This document shows, in pieces, positions 23,878-32,964 of a stretch of 64,000 bases of DNA. The position numbers were made by a program, and so were the translations under genes. This stretch comes from Chryseobacterium herbae. Lineage in GTDB: Bacteria; Bacteroidota; Bacteroidia; Flavobacteriales; Weeksellaceae. Where the stretch lies: NCBI RefSeq assembly GCF_025154075.1, contig NZ_JAOAMU010000001.1:851527-915526 (forward strand), read 5' to 3'. The notes under the pieces were generated by a model. The model saw only the letters and a list, made by a program, of their open reading frames with translations, did no database searches and was not told where the DNA came from. How positions within the stretch are numbered: the stretch's first letter is position 1; each line of letters begins with the position of its first letter.

Positions 23878-26800
23878 TTAAGAAGTCACTATCTCTTTTA
23901 CATTTCCTGTTCTTTTTAAAAATCCCCACGACTGCATTTCCCCTTTCAATGCTTTTCTTAAGCTTCTGAATAATACAATATACATCAGCCATCTGTAGCC
24001 GAAACGTTGCGGAATCACATAGAATAAACCGGTCAGTTTTTCCCGCTGCATGATGAATGCGGCAAGAGCCAGAGAAGCATCTACCAACAGGAAGATCAGG
24101 TAATACGTGAATATTTTCCCACCGTTCCCGGATAAAATTCCAAAGAACATGATCAGATCTGCCATTGGTGAAAAGAACGGAATGATATACTGGAACAGTA
24201 AAATATTCGGCATCGCCCAAAGTCCAAGCCCTTTGTATTTAGGATTAAGGAAGGTCTGACGCTGTTTCCAGAACATCTGCATAATTCCGTAGGTCCAGCG
24301 GAAGCGTTGTTTTAAAAACTGTTTTACACTTTCGGGAGCTTCGGTCACAGCAACGGCTCTGTTTTCATTGGCTACCGTATATCCTGCTCTTAAAATCTTT
24401 ACGGTAATATCACAGTCTTCAGCCAACGTATCGGTAGAATATCCGCCTGCTTCGATGATCACAGACTTTTTAAATGCCCCGATTGCCCCGGGAATTACTG
24501 TTACAGCATTAATATAAGCATAGGCTAATCTATCAAAATTCTGACTCGTTGTATATTCTATGGATTGCCATCTGGTAAGCCAATTCACGGTATTTCCCAC
24601 TTTCACATTACCTGCCACTGCAGCGATTTTTTCCTCCGGATCTGAATTTAAAAATCTTGCAATCAGATATTTTACAGCATTGTGTTCAAGTTGGGTATCT
24701 GCGTCAATACACACAACATATTCCGCATCGGTCTGAGAGATCCCAAAGTTTAGTGCAGTCGCTTTTCCACCATTTGATTTTGTGAAAATTTTCAGTTTGG
24801 GATGATTTGGAAATGCTTCATTCGCTTTTTTATACGTTGAATCCTTGCTTCCGTCATCCACCATAATGATATCGAAGTTGGGATAGGTCTGTTTTAACAA
24901 ATTATTCAGAGAAGAAATAATATTCACTTCTTCATTATAAGCAGGAACGATGATGGATACTTTCGGATAGGTTTCCAAAACCGGAAGCTCACCCAAGAGT
25001 TTTTCTTTTTTTCTTTCTTTAAAAGCCCAATACATCATCAGGATTAATCTTATCAGGCCAAGTCCGATAAATATAGTAAAAAGTGCTACCAGAAAATGAC
25101 TGATTCCATATATCGCGGTTGCCAGCACCAGATTGAGCTGCATAATATAATAAGATCTTGTTTTAGGAACTTCCGGCATCAGCACGTTTTTGCTTTTGTG
25201 CAGAATACTGGCAAGATTCGTAAAATGATAGCCTTGTTTCTGAAGAGTCGGGATCAATATTTTAAGGGCCTTCACCGTTTCTTCTCTGGTATCTCCGCCT
25301 GCATCGTGCAGAAGGATAATATTTCCGCGCTGCTGCTTAATGCCTGCCATAACGCGTTTGATAATTTCATCAGATTTAATACCTGGTTGCCAGTCTTCCG
25401 GGTCAATACTTTCTCCGATATCCAGATAATTTTGCTGTCTCGCTAATGCTACCGGAATAATTTCCTCAGAAGTAGTCGGTTCCGAATCTGCGTTGTAAGG
25501 CGCTCTGAAGAGAATGGTACTGTGACCTGTGATACATTCGATCAGTAGCCTTGTCAGTTTCATTTCCATTAATGCTCTTTCGGGACTTACTTTGGCTACA
25601 TTTTCATGCGTAAAAGTATGGTTTCCGATTTCGTGACCTTCCCGGTAAATTCTTTTAACCAGCGGAAGATTTCTTTCAGCGTTCAACCCAACAAGAAAGA
25701 ATGCAGCAGGAACGTGATATTTTGAAAGAATATCTAAAATCTGAGGCGTATACGTTTCATCAGGACCATCGTCAAAGGTCAACACCAGCTCTTTTTGTGG
25801 AGCTTCACCGTATTTTTTCACTTCATAGGAACTTGGATAGGTAATATAGTTCTCATCCGTAATTATTTTTTCTTTGGGATCTATTTCCAAAGCTATTTTT
25901 CCGTCATGAGGCGTATTCAAAACATCCAGAACTTCTCCGTCTCCGATATAATCGACCATCGTCTGCCCTTTTACATTCTCCAACATTTTTAAATTAAGCT
26001 TAGACATACCCGCAGTGGTCATATCCTTATCATAGAAATTCCAGATTCTGCTGTCTTCACTTCCCAGTCTCCAAACGGCAGTTCCCGCCAGCGGATATTC
26101 AGAGGAAAAGCGCATCGTGTTGAAAATGGAAGCTGCATCGTTGAAGAATACCGTGTGGGTGTTTTTTTTAGAATCTATATAGGAATAATTTAAATTGAAT
26201 GTATTGTCATCATAATTAATGACCGCTTTGCTTGCACTGGCTTTCGTAATGGCCTGCATATAGGTAACGGAGGTATTATCTTCTTTGTTGGTACTCCAGT
26301 CATAGCCATATGCTCCCAGTCCCAGAATTATTTTTTCGGGAGTTGTTTTTTTGAGGATTTTTTCAGTCTGTGCTTCAATCCATTTTTGTGAGGAAACCGG
26401 TCCCGCATCACTATCTACGGCATATTCATCATAAGCCATCAGAATGAAGTAATCTACATAAGGATTCAGTTTCTGGATATTGTAATCATCATTATCCGTC
26501 ATGATATCCATGGTCACCAGCAGCTTATTCTGTTTAAATGTGTCTGAAAGTTCCTTCATAAAGGCAATGAGGTATTCATCAGAATCCAGGTTCATATCTT
26601 CAAAGTCAATATTGATTCCTTTAAAGTGAAATTTCTGACACTGCTGCGTAAGCTTTTGAATAAGTTTCGTTCTTTTCTGAGGATCTTTTAAAACCTTTCC
26701 AAGCCCTTCGGAACGAAATTCACGATCGGAATTATTACTTAAGATTGGCATCGCAGCCACTCCGGTTCTTTTGATGATTTTATAACCTTCCGGATCTATA

Positions 26801-27276
26801 TTGGTCTTCAAATCCCCTGTTTTAGGATCGAGGAAAAACCATTCCGGAAAAACGAGGTTGATGTGTCTGATATTTCTTTTCAGAGACATCAGCGACTGCG
26901 GATCCCAGGCCACATAGAACGCAGAACGGATCCCGCCTGGAAACATGGACCAGCTTCTGTTTTGATTTTTAAGCCTTTCTGCTCTTGCCTGCTGAATTTT
27001 AGCAAGACTGGTATGCATGGTTTTTTCAGAAATAAAATTCCTGAAACCTTTGTATTCTTTGGATATTCTATTTTCCTGAAGATAAGGTTTACTGGCTGTA
27101 ATAACCGCTTTATAATCTTCTTTGAAAGGAATTTTCGGGCTTCTTTCCAGCTTCATCATCAGCCCTAAAGCCAAAATGAGTAATACGGCCACGAAAATAA
27201 AGATACGACTTCCCCACTGTACGCTTCTCCAGCGTTTTTTATTGTCAGTCTGAAAAATCTGTTTTGAGTTTTCCAC
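23878..27276 (-). CDS. GH18-like / polysaccharide deacetylase / glycosyltransferase 2 fusion
   Basis: An 1132-residue membrane protein with three modules. After a membrane helix (about 24-42) comes a GH18-like TIM barrel (about 115-420) whose motif reads KGINIDFE; Asp224 and Glu226 remain but the first two Asp positions are Lys219 and Asn222. Next is a CE4 deacetylase (about 495-690) with TFDDGP, His553/His557, RAPY and LHDAGG. After membrane helices (about 715-750) comes a processive GT2 (about 770-1000) with DDGS, DAD, AED and QRFRW (990-994), then further helices. It looks like a PgaB-type and a PgaC-type enzyme in one chain, so synthesis and trimming of a poly-N-acetylhexosamine is likely. 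Confidence 0.88.
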   Translation of the reverse strand: MENSKQIFQTDNKKRWRSVQWGSRIFIFVAVLLILALGLMMKLERSPKIPFKEDYKAVITASKPYLQENRISKEYKGFRNFISEKTMHTSLAKIQQARAERLKNQNRSWSMFPGGIRSAFYVAWDPQSLMSLKRNIRHINLVFPEWFFLDPKTGDLKTNIDPEGYKIIKRTGVAAMPILSNNSDREFRSEGLGKVLKDPQKRTKLIQKLTQQCQKFHFKGINIDFEDMNLDSDEYLIAFMKELSDTFKQNKLLVTMDIMTDNDDYNIQKLNPYVDYFILMAYDEYAVDSDAGPVSSQKWIEAQTEKILKKTTPEKIILGLGAYGYDWSTNKEDNTSVTYMQAITKASASKAVINYDDNTFNLNYSYIDSKKNTHTVFFNDAASIFNTMRFSSEYPLAGTAVWRLGSEDSRIWNFYDKDMTTAGMSKLNLKMLENVKGQTMVDYIGDGEVLDVLNTPHDGKIALEIDPKEKIITDENYITYPSSYEVKKYGEAPQKELVLTFDDGPDETYTPQILDILSKYHVPAAFFLVGLNAERNLPLVKRIYREGHEIGNHTFTHENVAKVSPERALMEMKLTRLLIECITGHSTILFRAPYNADSEPTTSEEIIPVALARQQNYLDIGESIDPEDWQPGIKSDEIIKRVMAGIKQQRGNIILLHDAGGDTREETVKALKILIPTLQKQGYHFTNLASILHKSKNVLMPEVPKTRSYYIMQLNLVLATAIYGISHFLVALFTIFIGLGLIRLILMMYWAFKERKKEKLLGELPVLETYPKVSIIVPAYNEEVNIISSLNNLLKQTYPNFDIIMVDDGSKDSTYKKANEAFPNHPKLKIFTKSNGGKATALNFGISQTDAEYVVCIDADTQLEHNAVKYLIARFLNSDPEEKIAAVAGNVKVGNTVNWLTRWQSIEYTTSQNFDRLAYAYINAVTVIPGAIGAFKKSVIIEAGGYSTDTLAEDCDITVKILRAGYTVANENRAVAVTEAPESVKQFLKQRFRWTYGIMQMFWKQRQTFLNPKYKGLGLWAMPNILLFQYIIPFFSPMADLIMFFGILSGNGGKIFTYYLIFLLVDASLALAAFIMQREKLTGLFYVIPQRFGYRWLMYIVLFRSLRKALKGEMQSWGFLKRTGNVKEIVTS

Positions 27277-27363
27277 GTAATGAAATTTATAGTCTACATC
27301 TCAAAAAGCGTGAAAAACTCCATCAATTTTATTAAAATAAAATTAAAAAAAATCAACTGATTT

Positions 27364-28614
27364 CTAAACGTTTATAAGCAGCCCTACCAGATCCTGAATA
27401 ATCTTCTGGGAAACAAAATTCATGAAATCAAGCCGGTCTAAATGAGGCATGTATAATTTCGAAGTAACTTCCTTGTCATTAATCCTGATCGTGTAAAAAA
27501 CAGTTCCTATTTCTTTGCCGTCCTCACCCTTCCCCGGGCCTGCAACCCCTGTTGTAGAAAGGGAAATATCTGTTCCAAATAGTTTCATACAACCTTCCGC
27601 CATTTCACTCGCTACCTGCTCACTTACTACGGTGAATTGATCTACAGTCTCTTTGGAAACCTTTAAAATCTCAATTTTCTTTTCTGTAGCATAAGGCACA
27701 ATTCCGCCCAGGAAATATGTTGAACTTCCGGAAATGGATGTGATCATTTTGGCCAGCTCACCACCTGTACAGCTTTCTGCTGTGGAAATCGTCAGTTGTC
27801 TTTCCGTAAGAATTTCTGCCAGGATCTTTTCAATTTTATCTTCTGTTACTGCAATCACATGATCTTTAATCAAAGGAAGAAGTTTCTGGATCTCCTCTTC
27901 TGCCTGCTGTTTCAATACAGGTTCATTATCACCTGAAGCGGTCAATCTCAGTTTAACACGTGTTCCCACCGGAAGATAAGACAACGCCAGATTTTCAGGA
28001 AGGGCCAATTCCCAGTCTTCAATGATATCCGCAAGAATACTCTCGGGAATTCCCACCACGGAAACAATTCTGGTATGAATATAATACAGATTGAATTTTT
28101 CTTTTAAATAAGGAACAATCTGATCTCTGATCAGTGGCTTCACTTCATAAGGAACACCCGGAAGGCTGAAACATAATTTGCCGTCCTGCTCCATCATCAT
28201 GCATGGTGCCGTTCCAAAATGATTCTGAAAAACAACGGATTTTGTCGGAACAAAGGCCTGCTCTCTGTTTCTTTCAAGGATATCCAGGCGGCCGCGTTTT
28301 TCCATATAATTTTTAAGATGATTGAAAGTCACCTCATCCAGTGCAATTTCATCATTGAAATAGTCAGCCAGTGCTTTTTTGGTTTTATCATCCCTTGTCG
28401 GGCCTAAACCTCCGGTTGTTATGATCAGATCACCCAACTCAAAAGCAGCTTTTAAAGTGTTTTTAATGATATCGATCTCATCCGATATGGTGAAGATCTG
28501 CGTCACCTGTATGCCAATGTTTTTAAGTTCAGTAGCAATAAAATTAGAATTGGTATCAACGGTATTTCCGGAAAGGATTTCATCCCCGATAGTAATCAGA
28601 ACAGCTTTTTCCAT
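27364..28614 (-). CDS. cinA: CinA family nicotinamide-nucleotide amidohydrolase
   Basis: A 416-residue two-domain protein. The N-terminal molybdopterin-binding-like COG1058 domain has TIGDEILSG and TTGGLGPTRDDKT. The C-terminal PncC-like domain has STAESCTGGELAKMI with the catalytic Ser, and TGVAGPGKG. Known activities are NMN deamidase and ADP-ribose pyrophosphatase, used in NAD salvage; the 'competence/damage-inducible' name is historical. Full length, both active sites intact. It is divergent from the gene at 28732. Confidence 0.95.
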   Translation of the reverse strand: MEKAVLITIGDEILSGNTVDTNSNFIATELKNIGIQVTQIFTISDEIDIIKNTLKAAFELGDLIITTGGLGPTRDDKTKKALADYFNDEIALDEVTFNHLKNYMEKRGRLDILERNREQAFVPTKSVVFQNHFGTAPCMMMEQDGKLCFSLPGVPYEVKPLIRDQIVPYLKEKFNLYYIHTRIVSVVGIPESILADIIEDWELALPENLALSYLPVGTRVKLRLTASGDNEPVLKQQAEEEIQKLLPLIKDHVIAVTEDKIEKILAEILTERQLTISTAESCTGGELAKMITSISGSSTYFLGGIVPYATEKKIEILKVSKETVDQFTVVSEQVASEMAEGCMKLFGTDISLSTTGVAGPGKGEDGKEIGTVFYTIRINDKEVTSKLYMPHLDRLDFMNFVSQKIIQDLVGLLINV

Positions 28615-28690
28615 ATATAAATTCTTGAAAGAAAATGTCCTGCAAATGACGTAAAAATCTACGGCCGCGACAACATAAAATGATTTTTTC

Positions 28691-28698
28691 TATCTTTG
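28691..28698 (+). promoter_or_regulatory. -7 promoter element TATCTTTG
   Basis: A match to TAnnTTTG, 33 bases before the ATG at 28732. No clear -33 TTG is visible. Confidence 0.45.
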
Positions 28699-28731
28699 GC
28701 TGATCCTGTTTAAAACTATAATTATTCGGCG

Positions 28732-29211
28732 ATGGCAAAATATGATGATGCTTCCTGGCACTATGGCGGAGAATATCCGGAAAATTTACCCAATGAAAAT
28801 GCAGCAACCCATATAGGTATGTTTCTGACGTGGTGTATCAACAACGATCTGTTATCGGAAGAATTGGCGGAAGATGCCAAAGATGAGATCCAAAGTGTAA
28901 AAAGACGCGAGATGACCGGAGCAGAATTCCTGATCGATCTGTGTGATGAAAAGTTCAGCCAATACGACCTCAACGATCTGGGTAACGGCTTTGCACAGGC
29001 TTATTACAATGATGATACTGCCTTCGGGAAAAAATTCAACTCCTTTACCGATGATTATTCAGAAACTTTCGACCGGAAAGCAGAAGAAAACGACTTCGAG
29101 TATGAATCTTTTTACCACGTGGAAGACACTTACGAAAACTATGATCTCATAAAACCTGTTATTGATCAGCGTTTTGAGGAGTGGAGGGAGTTTGAGCGCC
29201 AGAGTGTTTGA
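28732..29211 (+). CDS. Uncharacterised protein (possibly DUF7832 family)
   Basis: A 159-residue acidic cytoplasmic protein starting MAKYDDASWHYGG. The motif NENAATHIGMFLTWCI resembles a widespread uncharacterised family that I believe is called DUF7832; no function is known to me. It is rich in Asp/Glu and aromatic residues, without signal peptide or membrane segment. It stands alone, divergent from cinA and followed by repeat DNA. The gene is surely real from its composition; the family name is uncertain. Confidence 0.72.
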   Translation: MAKYDDASWHYGGEYPENLPNENAATHIGMFLTWCINNDLLSEELAEDAKDEIQSVKRREMTGAEFLIDLCDEKFSQYDLNDLGNGFAQAYYNDDTAFGKKFNSFTDDYSETFDRKAEENDFEYESFYHVEDTYENYDLIKPVIDQRFEEWREFERQSV

Positions 29212-29325
29212 GCGTCGGAGCGTTTGAGTGTTTTAGAGTAGTTGCGTGATACGGGGTGCGCGTTTCGGGGAGGTGAAATATGGGTTGGTTGTAGTTCTTA
29301 ATCTCGTTCTTAGTCTTATTCGTAT

Positions 29326-29354
29326 CTGGTGGCTTCGAGTGCCTCAGCCACCTG
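29326..29354 (+). repeat. REP-like unit 1
   Basis: 29 bases with GGTGGCT and AGCCACC arms around TCGAGTGCCTC. Other copies are at 29439, 40664, 40775 and 40849. Confidence 0.75.
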
Positions 29355-29438
29355 CAGTAGATTAAGAATAAAATTGTGTCCCATGATCAGGATTTACACT
29401 TAAACTTAAGATAGACCGAAGTTTCTAAATACGACAAA

Positions 29439-29467
29439 CTGGTGGCTGAGGCACTCGAAGCCACCAG
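29439..29467 (-). repeat. REP-like unit 2
   Basis: Reverse complement of unit 1 apart from its far end, 113 bases away, so the pair forms a BIME-like inverted couple. Confidence 0.75.
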
Positions 29468-29494
29468 TCGTAACGTCTGATATCTTGGACTCTC

Positions 29495-30034
29495 CTAATT
29501 ATGCTTCACCCAAATCAGTTCATCCGTATCATACCCAATTTTTTTTGCTTTTTCAATGAATCGCAGCCTGATACTTTCGGGGATAGAAGTTGTTCTGGAT
29601 AGGATCCACAGGTATTTCAAGCTGTTTCCCGCTACCAGCGCGTATTGATAATCTTCGTCGATATCAATGACATTGTAGCCTGACCAGATCGGTTTAAAGA
29701 AGGAAACTTTAAAACGTGCCTCAGTATTATCTTTCACAAATCTGGCTTCTCCAATAGCTTCTTTCCATTCTTTTTTAACGTAGTTATAGCCTTTGTTGCT
29801 GACTCGGATGGAGCCGTTTGGGTTTTCAGAATATTCGGCGGTGACATTGTCCATGTTTTTCTCAAATCGGTAGTCGAAACGGGCAATCTCATACCATCTT
29901 CCGAGGTATTTTTTAGCATTAAAATTACTGATTGCTACCGCTCCTTTTGGAATTCCCGCAGAACAAGAATTGTAAATAATCAGTCCTAAAACACCTAATG
30001 TAACCGGAACAGCAATTTTCTGAAGAGTTTTCAT
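29495..30034 (-). CDS. Outer-membrane lipocalin (Blc-like)
   Basis: A 179-residue lipocalin with a lipoprotein signal (lipobox YNSC near residue 24). The lipocalin signature GRWYEIARFDYRFEK is clear, and the barrel ends in YQYALVAGNSLKYLWILSRT. E. coli Blc binds lysophospholipids and fatty acids in the outer membrane, and a similar role in envelope maintenance is inferred. It is transcribed separately, upstream of the repeat spacer. Confidence 0.9.
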   Translation of the reverse strand: MKTLQKIAVPVTLGVLGLIIYNSCSAGIPKGAVAISNFNAKKYLGRWYEIARFDYRFEKNMDNVTAEYSENPNGSIRVSNKGYNYVKKEWKEAIGEARFVKDNTEARFKVSFFKPIWSGYNVIDIDEDYQYALVAGNSLKYLWILSRTTSIPESIRLRFIEKAKKIGYDTDELIWVKHN

Positions 30035-30108
30035 AATGGGAATATTTTGTGTGATTGCCCTGAAAACTTCAAAAATAATGCCTTTAAGCTGTTAATGAAC
30101 GATAAATT

Positions 30109-30843
30109 CTAGGAAAAGACCTTCAGGAAATTGTCTTTAAAACTGCCTGAAACTTCAATTTCCGTATCATCTGAAAGCATTACTGTTCCGCTTTTATGGT
30201 AAGATTTTACAAACCCTGCATTGATGATATGCGACCGGTGAACTCTTACAAAAGGGTTTTCCAGCAGATCATCGAAATGTTTCAGGAAGCGGCAGACCAT
30301 TTTTTTAGAACCGTCCGTCAGATATACCTGTGTAAAGTTTCCATCTGCCTGTAATCTGAGAATATCTTCAGTTTTTACCACATCAAATCCCTGAAGTGTA
30401 GGCAGGATCAGCTGCTGTTTTTCAGGCTTTAGTTTTAAATTTTCAAGGAGAATCTTATTACGGTTGAGCTCATCTTTCTTTTCAAGACTTTCCGCTACTT
30501 TATTTACGGCTAAAATGAGTTCCTGAATATCAATCGGTTTTAAAATATAATAACTGGCCGATTTATTAAGCGCCTGAAGCGAATATTGAGAAAAGGCCGT
30601 GATAAAAATAGTTTCATAGGAAAATTCTTTCGTAGCTTCTAACACGTCAAAAGCGTTTCCGAAAGGCATTTCAACATCGAGAAAGACAAGTTGCGGCTGC
30701 TTTTCAGCAATTAACGGAACGGCTTCTTTGATGTTTTCAGCCTCGCCCACAATTTCTATCTGTGGACAGTATTTTGTGATATAATTTCTGAGAACTTCTC
30801 TTGCAATGAGCTCATCGTCTACGATTACGGATTGTATTTTCAT
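30109..30843 (-). CDS. LytTR family response regulator
   Basis: A 244-residue response regulator. The receiver domain (1-120) has phospho-acceptor Asp56 in LVFLDVEMP, with acidic DDE at 9-11 and Lys in ILKPID. The LytTR DNA-binding domain (about 140-244) has LRLQADGNFTQVYLTDG and FVRVHRSHIINAGFV. The usual partner is a PF06580-type kinase such as the one at 32965, which here lies three genes upstream on the same strand. LytTR proteins bind paired direct repeats about 21 bases apart, the spacing found at 34810, 36902 and 37730. Confidence 0.93.
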   Translation of the reverse strand: MKIQSVIVDDELIAREVLRNYITKYCPQIEIVGEAENIKEAVPLIAEKQPQLVFLDVEMPFGNAFDVLEATKEFSYETIFITAFSQYSLQALNKSASYYILKPIDIQELILAVNKVAESLEKKDELNRNKILLENLKLKPEKQQLILPTLQGFDVVKTEDILRLQADGNFTQVYLTDGSKKMVCRFLKHFDDLLENPFVRVHRSHIINAGFVKSYHKSGTVMLSDDTEIEVSGSFKDNFLKVFS

Positions 30844-30911
30844 TTTTTTTCAGGTAATGGGTGGCAGATTATAAGTTGCAGGTATCGTGGATTAAGGTAA
30901 TGAGTAAGGGG

Positions 30912-31631
30912 TTATTGGTATTTTCCGTTTTTAAATTTTAAAATGCGGGAAGAGGTTTTCGAGGTTTCGTTTTCTTTGCAATCTCCGTTTACCTCTTTGG
31001 TTTTTCTGTGAATTGAAATGGTTTTGATTTTAAGATCGGTGAAATTATTCGTTTTCGTTTTATCCATCATAATCACGGAATGATCTTCATCAGCTTCTCC
31101 GGTACATCGGGTATCCCATTCTGCACCGTAACTGTTTAATTCAAATTCATTTAAAACCTTTTTAAGAGTTTGGCCTGTCGGATAATACAAGGAGATTGTT
31201 TCTGTAGAATAGGGATTGGGCTGGCTGCCATTCTGCGCACTTACTTTGACCCCAAAAGCACGAATTCCGTTGCTGATATTGTACAGACCTGTGTCTATCG
31301 CAATACTTCTCAACATAATAGCATCAGAAGTAATTTCAGTCGGATCAAAATACTGGTTTTTGATTTCACCATTTTCATTGGTGATCACAATATAATTCCG
31401 GACCACGAAAAAATCTTCCTCTTCTTTGCCCTGCAGAACAGGCAGAACAGCAATATAGGAGTCTTCCTCGTTCGGCATTTTCTTTTCGGTACAGAATTCT
31501 GCTTTGATTGTGGTTTTATCGAGCTTTAAGCTTTTCACCACCCTATCAAACCGATTGCTGTTGATCTCCTGTCCATGTAAGATTCCAGCCCATAAAGACA
31601 TCAGTATTCCTATAAATAAATGCTTGTTCAT
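30912..31631 (-). CDS. Secreted protein of unknown function
   Basis: A 239-residue protein with signal peptide MNKHLFIGILMSLWAGILHGQ. The mature part is polar and strand-rich, with two Cys pairs late in the chain (DTRCTGEAD, GDCKENE) that might form disulfides. No family recognised. It lies between the LytTR regulator and the membrane proteins on the same strand, so it may share a transcript with the regulator (68 bases). A periplasmic location is inferred from the signal. Confidence 0.68.
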   Translation of the reverse strand: MNKHLFIGILMSLWAGILHGQEINSNRFDRVVKSLKLDKTTIKAEFCTEKKMPNEEDSYIAVLPVLQGKEEEDFFVVRNYIVITNENGEIKNQYFDPTEITSDAIMLRSIAIDTGLYNISNGIRAFGVKVSAQNGSQPNPYSTETISLYYPTGQTLKKVLNEFELNSYGAEWDTRCTGEADEDHSVIMMDKTKTNNFTDLKIKTISIHRKTKEVNGDCKENETSKTSSRILKFKNGKYQ

Positions 31632-31733
31632 TTTTCAATATAGTCCGGAAAAATATCCGGCCTACAAGTAAAAGTAAAAAATATTTAGCTTACACTGCAA
31701 TTTTGAATCATAAAACTCAAACGTTCTCCCTTT

Positions 31734-32150
31734 CTAAAGTCTTTTCCATTTCCATGCATACCATACAATCAGCATAGTAATCAAACTTTCCAACAGGGCT
31801 AAGAAAACATAAAATGCCCGCCATAAACTAAGAGAAGTAACTGCTATAAGCAACATCACTGCAGTAAAAAATATACCTAAAACAATATTGAGTATTCTAT
31901 TGATCCTTGGCTTTAAAATGAGTGACAGAAACACCATCACTGCAGGCAGTGAAAGTAAAAAAGCAGCCATAAACAGCTTCAAAGGAGTATCCAGTAGATT
32001 GGTTCCTTCTACAAGTCCTTTTGCTTTATCAGGAACATAAAGCTCGAAATAGTCACCATAAAGATAGCATAGGGTAACCGCAGCCCAAAGTCCTGAAAGT
32101 ATGACCTTAACATTAACTTTGATATCTTCAAATTGTGTGGAATTATTCAT
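31734..32150 (-). CDS. Small four-helix membrane protein (DUF6326-like)
   Basis: A 138-residue inner-membrane protein with four predicted helices (about 13-32, 53-78, 85-107 and 112-132). The VILSGLWAAVTLCYLYGDYFELYVP segment is like a family I recall as DUF6326; the name is uncertain and no function is known. It starts 19 bases after the DUF4386 gene, so the two are probably an operon. It sits between the kinase and the regulator. Confidence 0.68.
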   Translation of the reverse strand: MNNSTQFEDIKVNVKVILSGLWAAVTLCYLYGDYFELYVPDKAKGLVEGTNLLDTPLKLFMAAFLLSLPAVMVFLSLILKPRINRILNIVLGIFFTAVMLLIAVTSLSLWRAFYVFLALLESLITMLIVWYAWKWKRL

Positions 32151-32169
32151 GATTATTTGTATTTAAAAA

Positions 32170-32877
32170 TTAATCTGCGTCTACAATTTCTCTGGCTTTG
32201 TTTTTCACTCCAAAAATTAATAACCATAAACAAGTCCCAATTTCTCCAATAGAAGCTGGAAGTGTTATGTAATCCGATACTGAATAGTCTGAAAAATGAG
32301 GAATGACAGTTCTTCCAAATACATTGAGCAGATAGCCTAAACAACCCAACATCAAGAAAATGCCTAAAGTTTTCGGTAAAAATCCGGATCGATAAACGAG
32401 ATACCCGAATGGAAACAGCCAAAGTCCCCAAAATATCTGAACGATTAAGATCCCTTTGTTATAAGAGTTTAACAGAAACATCACCTGAGATTGAAGTTGT
32501 TCTATATTAAATGCTTTTAAATAATCGGCTCCCTCAATAATGGTGAGAACTGAAAATTTACTCTGCAAATTGATAAATGAAACAGGAACACTGATCAACG
32601 CCAAAATAACCATCAGCTTTGCATAGGTTCCATTGACGTTTTTCAACAATTTATATAAAACAAGAGGAAGCAAGGTAAATGCAATATAGCAAAGCATACT
32701 GCCGGCAATACCTAATCTGAACAATTGTACAGAGGAAGAAATATTTTGAAAAGTAAGCTCAGGATCTTTCCAGACCGTAAGCTGTGAAGGCACATACATT
32801 AAACTGAAAAAACCGGTAAGTATGACCATAAGATATATAAATCCTGCGAACCGGGCTGTTTTGTTTTCAATAGTCAT
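32170..32877 (-). CDS. DUF4386 family membrane protein
   Basis: A 235-residue inner-membrane protein with about six hydrophobic helices. The start KTARFAGFIYLMVILTGFFS and later FWGLWLFPFGYLVYRSGFLP are typical of DUF4386, whose function is unknown. First gene of a pair with the smaller membrane protein downstream. The pair sits between a histidine kinase and its probable regulator, which looks like an insertion into an older kinase-regulator arrangement. Confidence 0.82.
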   Translation of the reverse strand: MTIENKTARFAGFIYLMVILTGFFSLMYVPSQLTVWKDPELTFQNISSSVQLFRLGIAGSMLCYIAFTLLPLVLYKLLKNVNGTYAKLMVILALISVPVSFINLQSKFSVLTIIEGADYLKAFNIEQLQSQVMFLLNSYNKGILIVQIFWGLWLFPFGYLVYRSGFLPKTLGIFLMLGCLGYLLNVFGRTVIPHFSDYSVSDYITLPASIGEIGTCLWLLIFGVKNKAREIVDAD

Positions 32878-32964
32878 CTGTTTAGTTTTAACTAATAAGA
32901 CGGAACTATTGACAAATTGTTACAACAAAAACAGAGCTAACCAATTAAAAATCAAACAAGTCTT

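Larger units (their letters stand above)
29212..29494. repeat. Spacer with inverted pair of REP-like palindromes
   Basis: It contains 29-base REP-like units at 29326-29354 and 29439-29467 in opposite orientation (CTGGTGGCTTCGAGTGCCTC... and its reverse complement), plus a CGGGGTGCGCGTTTCGGGG string near 29255. No gene is seen. Confidence 0.75.

Noticed and set aside
23867..24220. Frame on the minus strand inside the large fusion gene
   Set aside because: It is a different reading frame of the same strand over the glycosyltransferase region, where the main frame has clear motifs.
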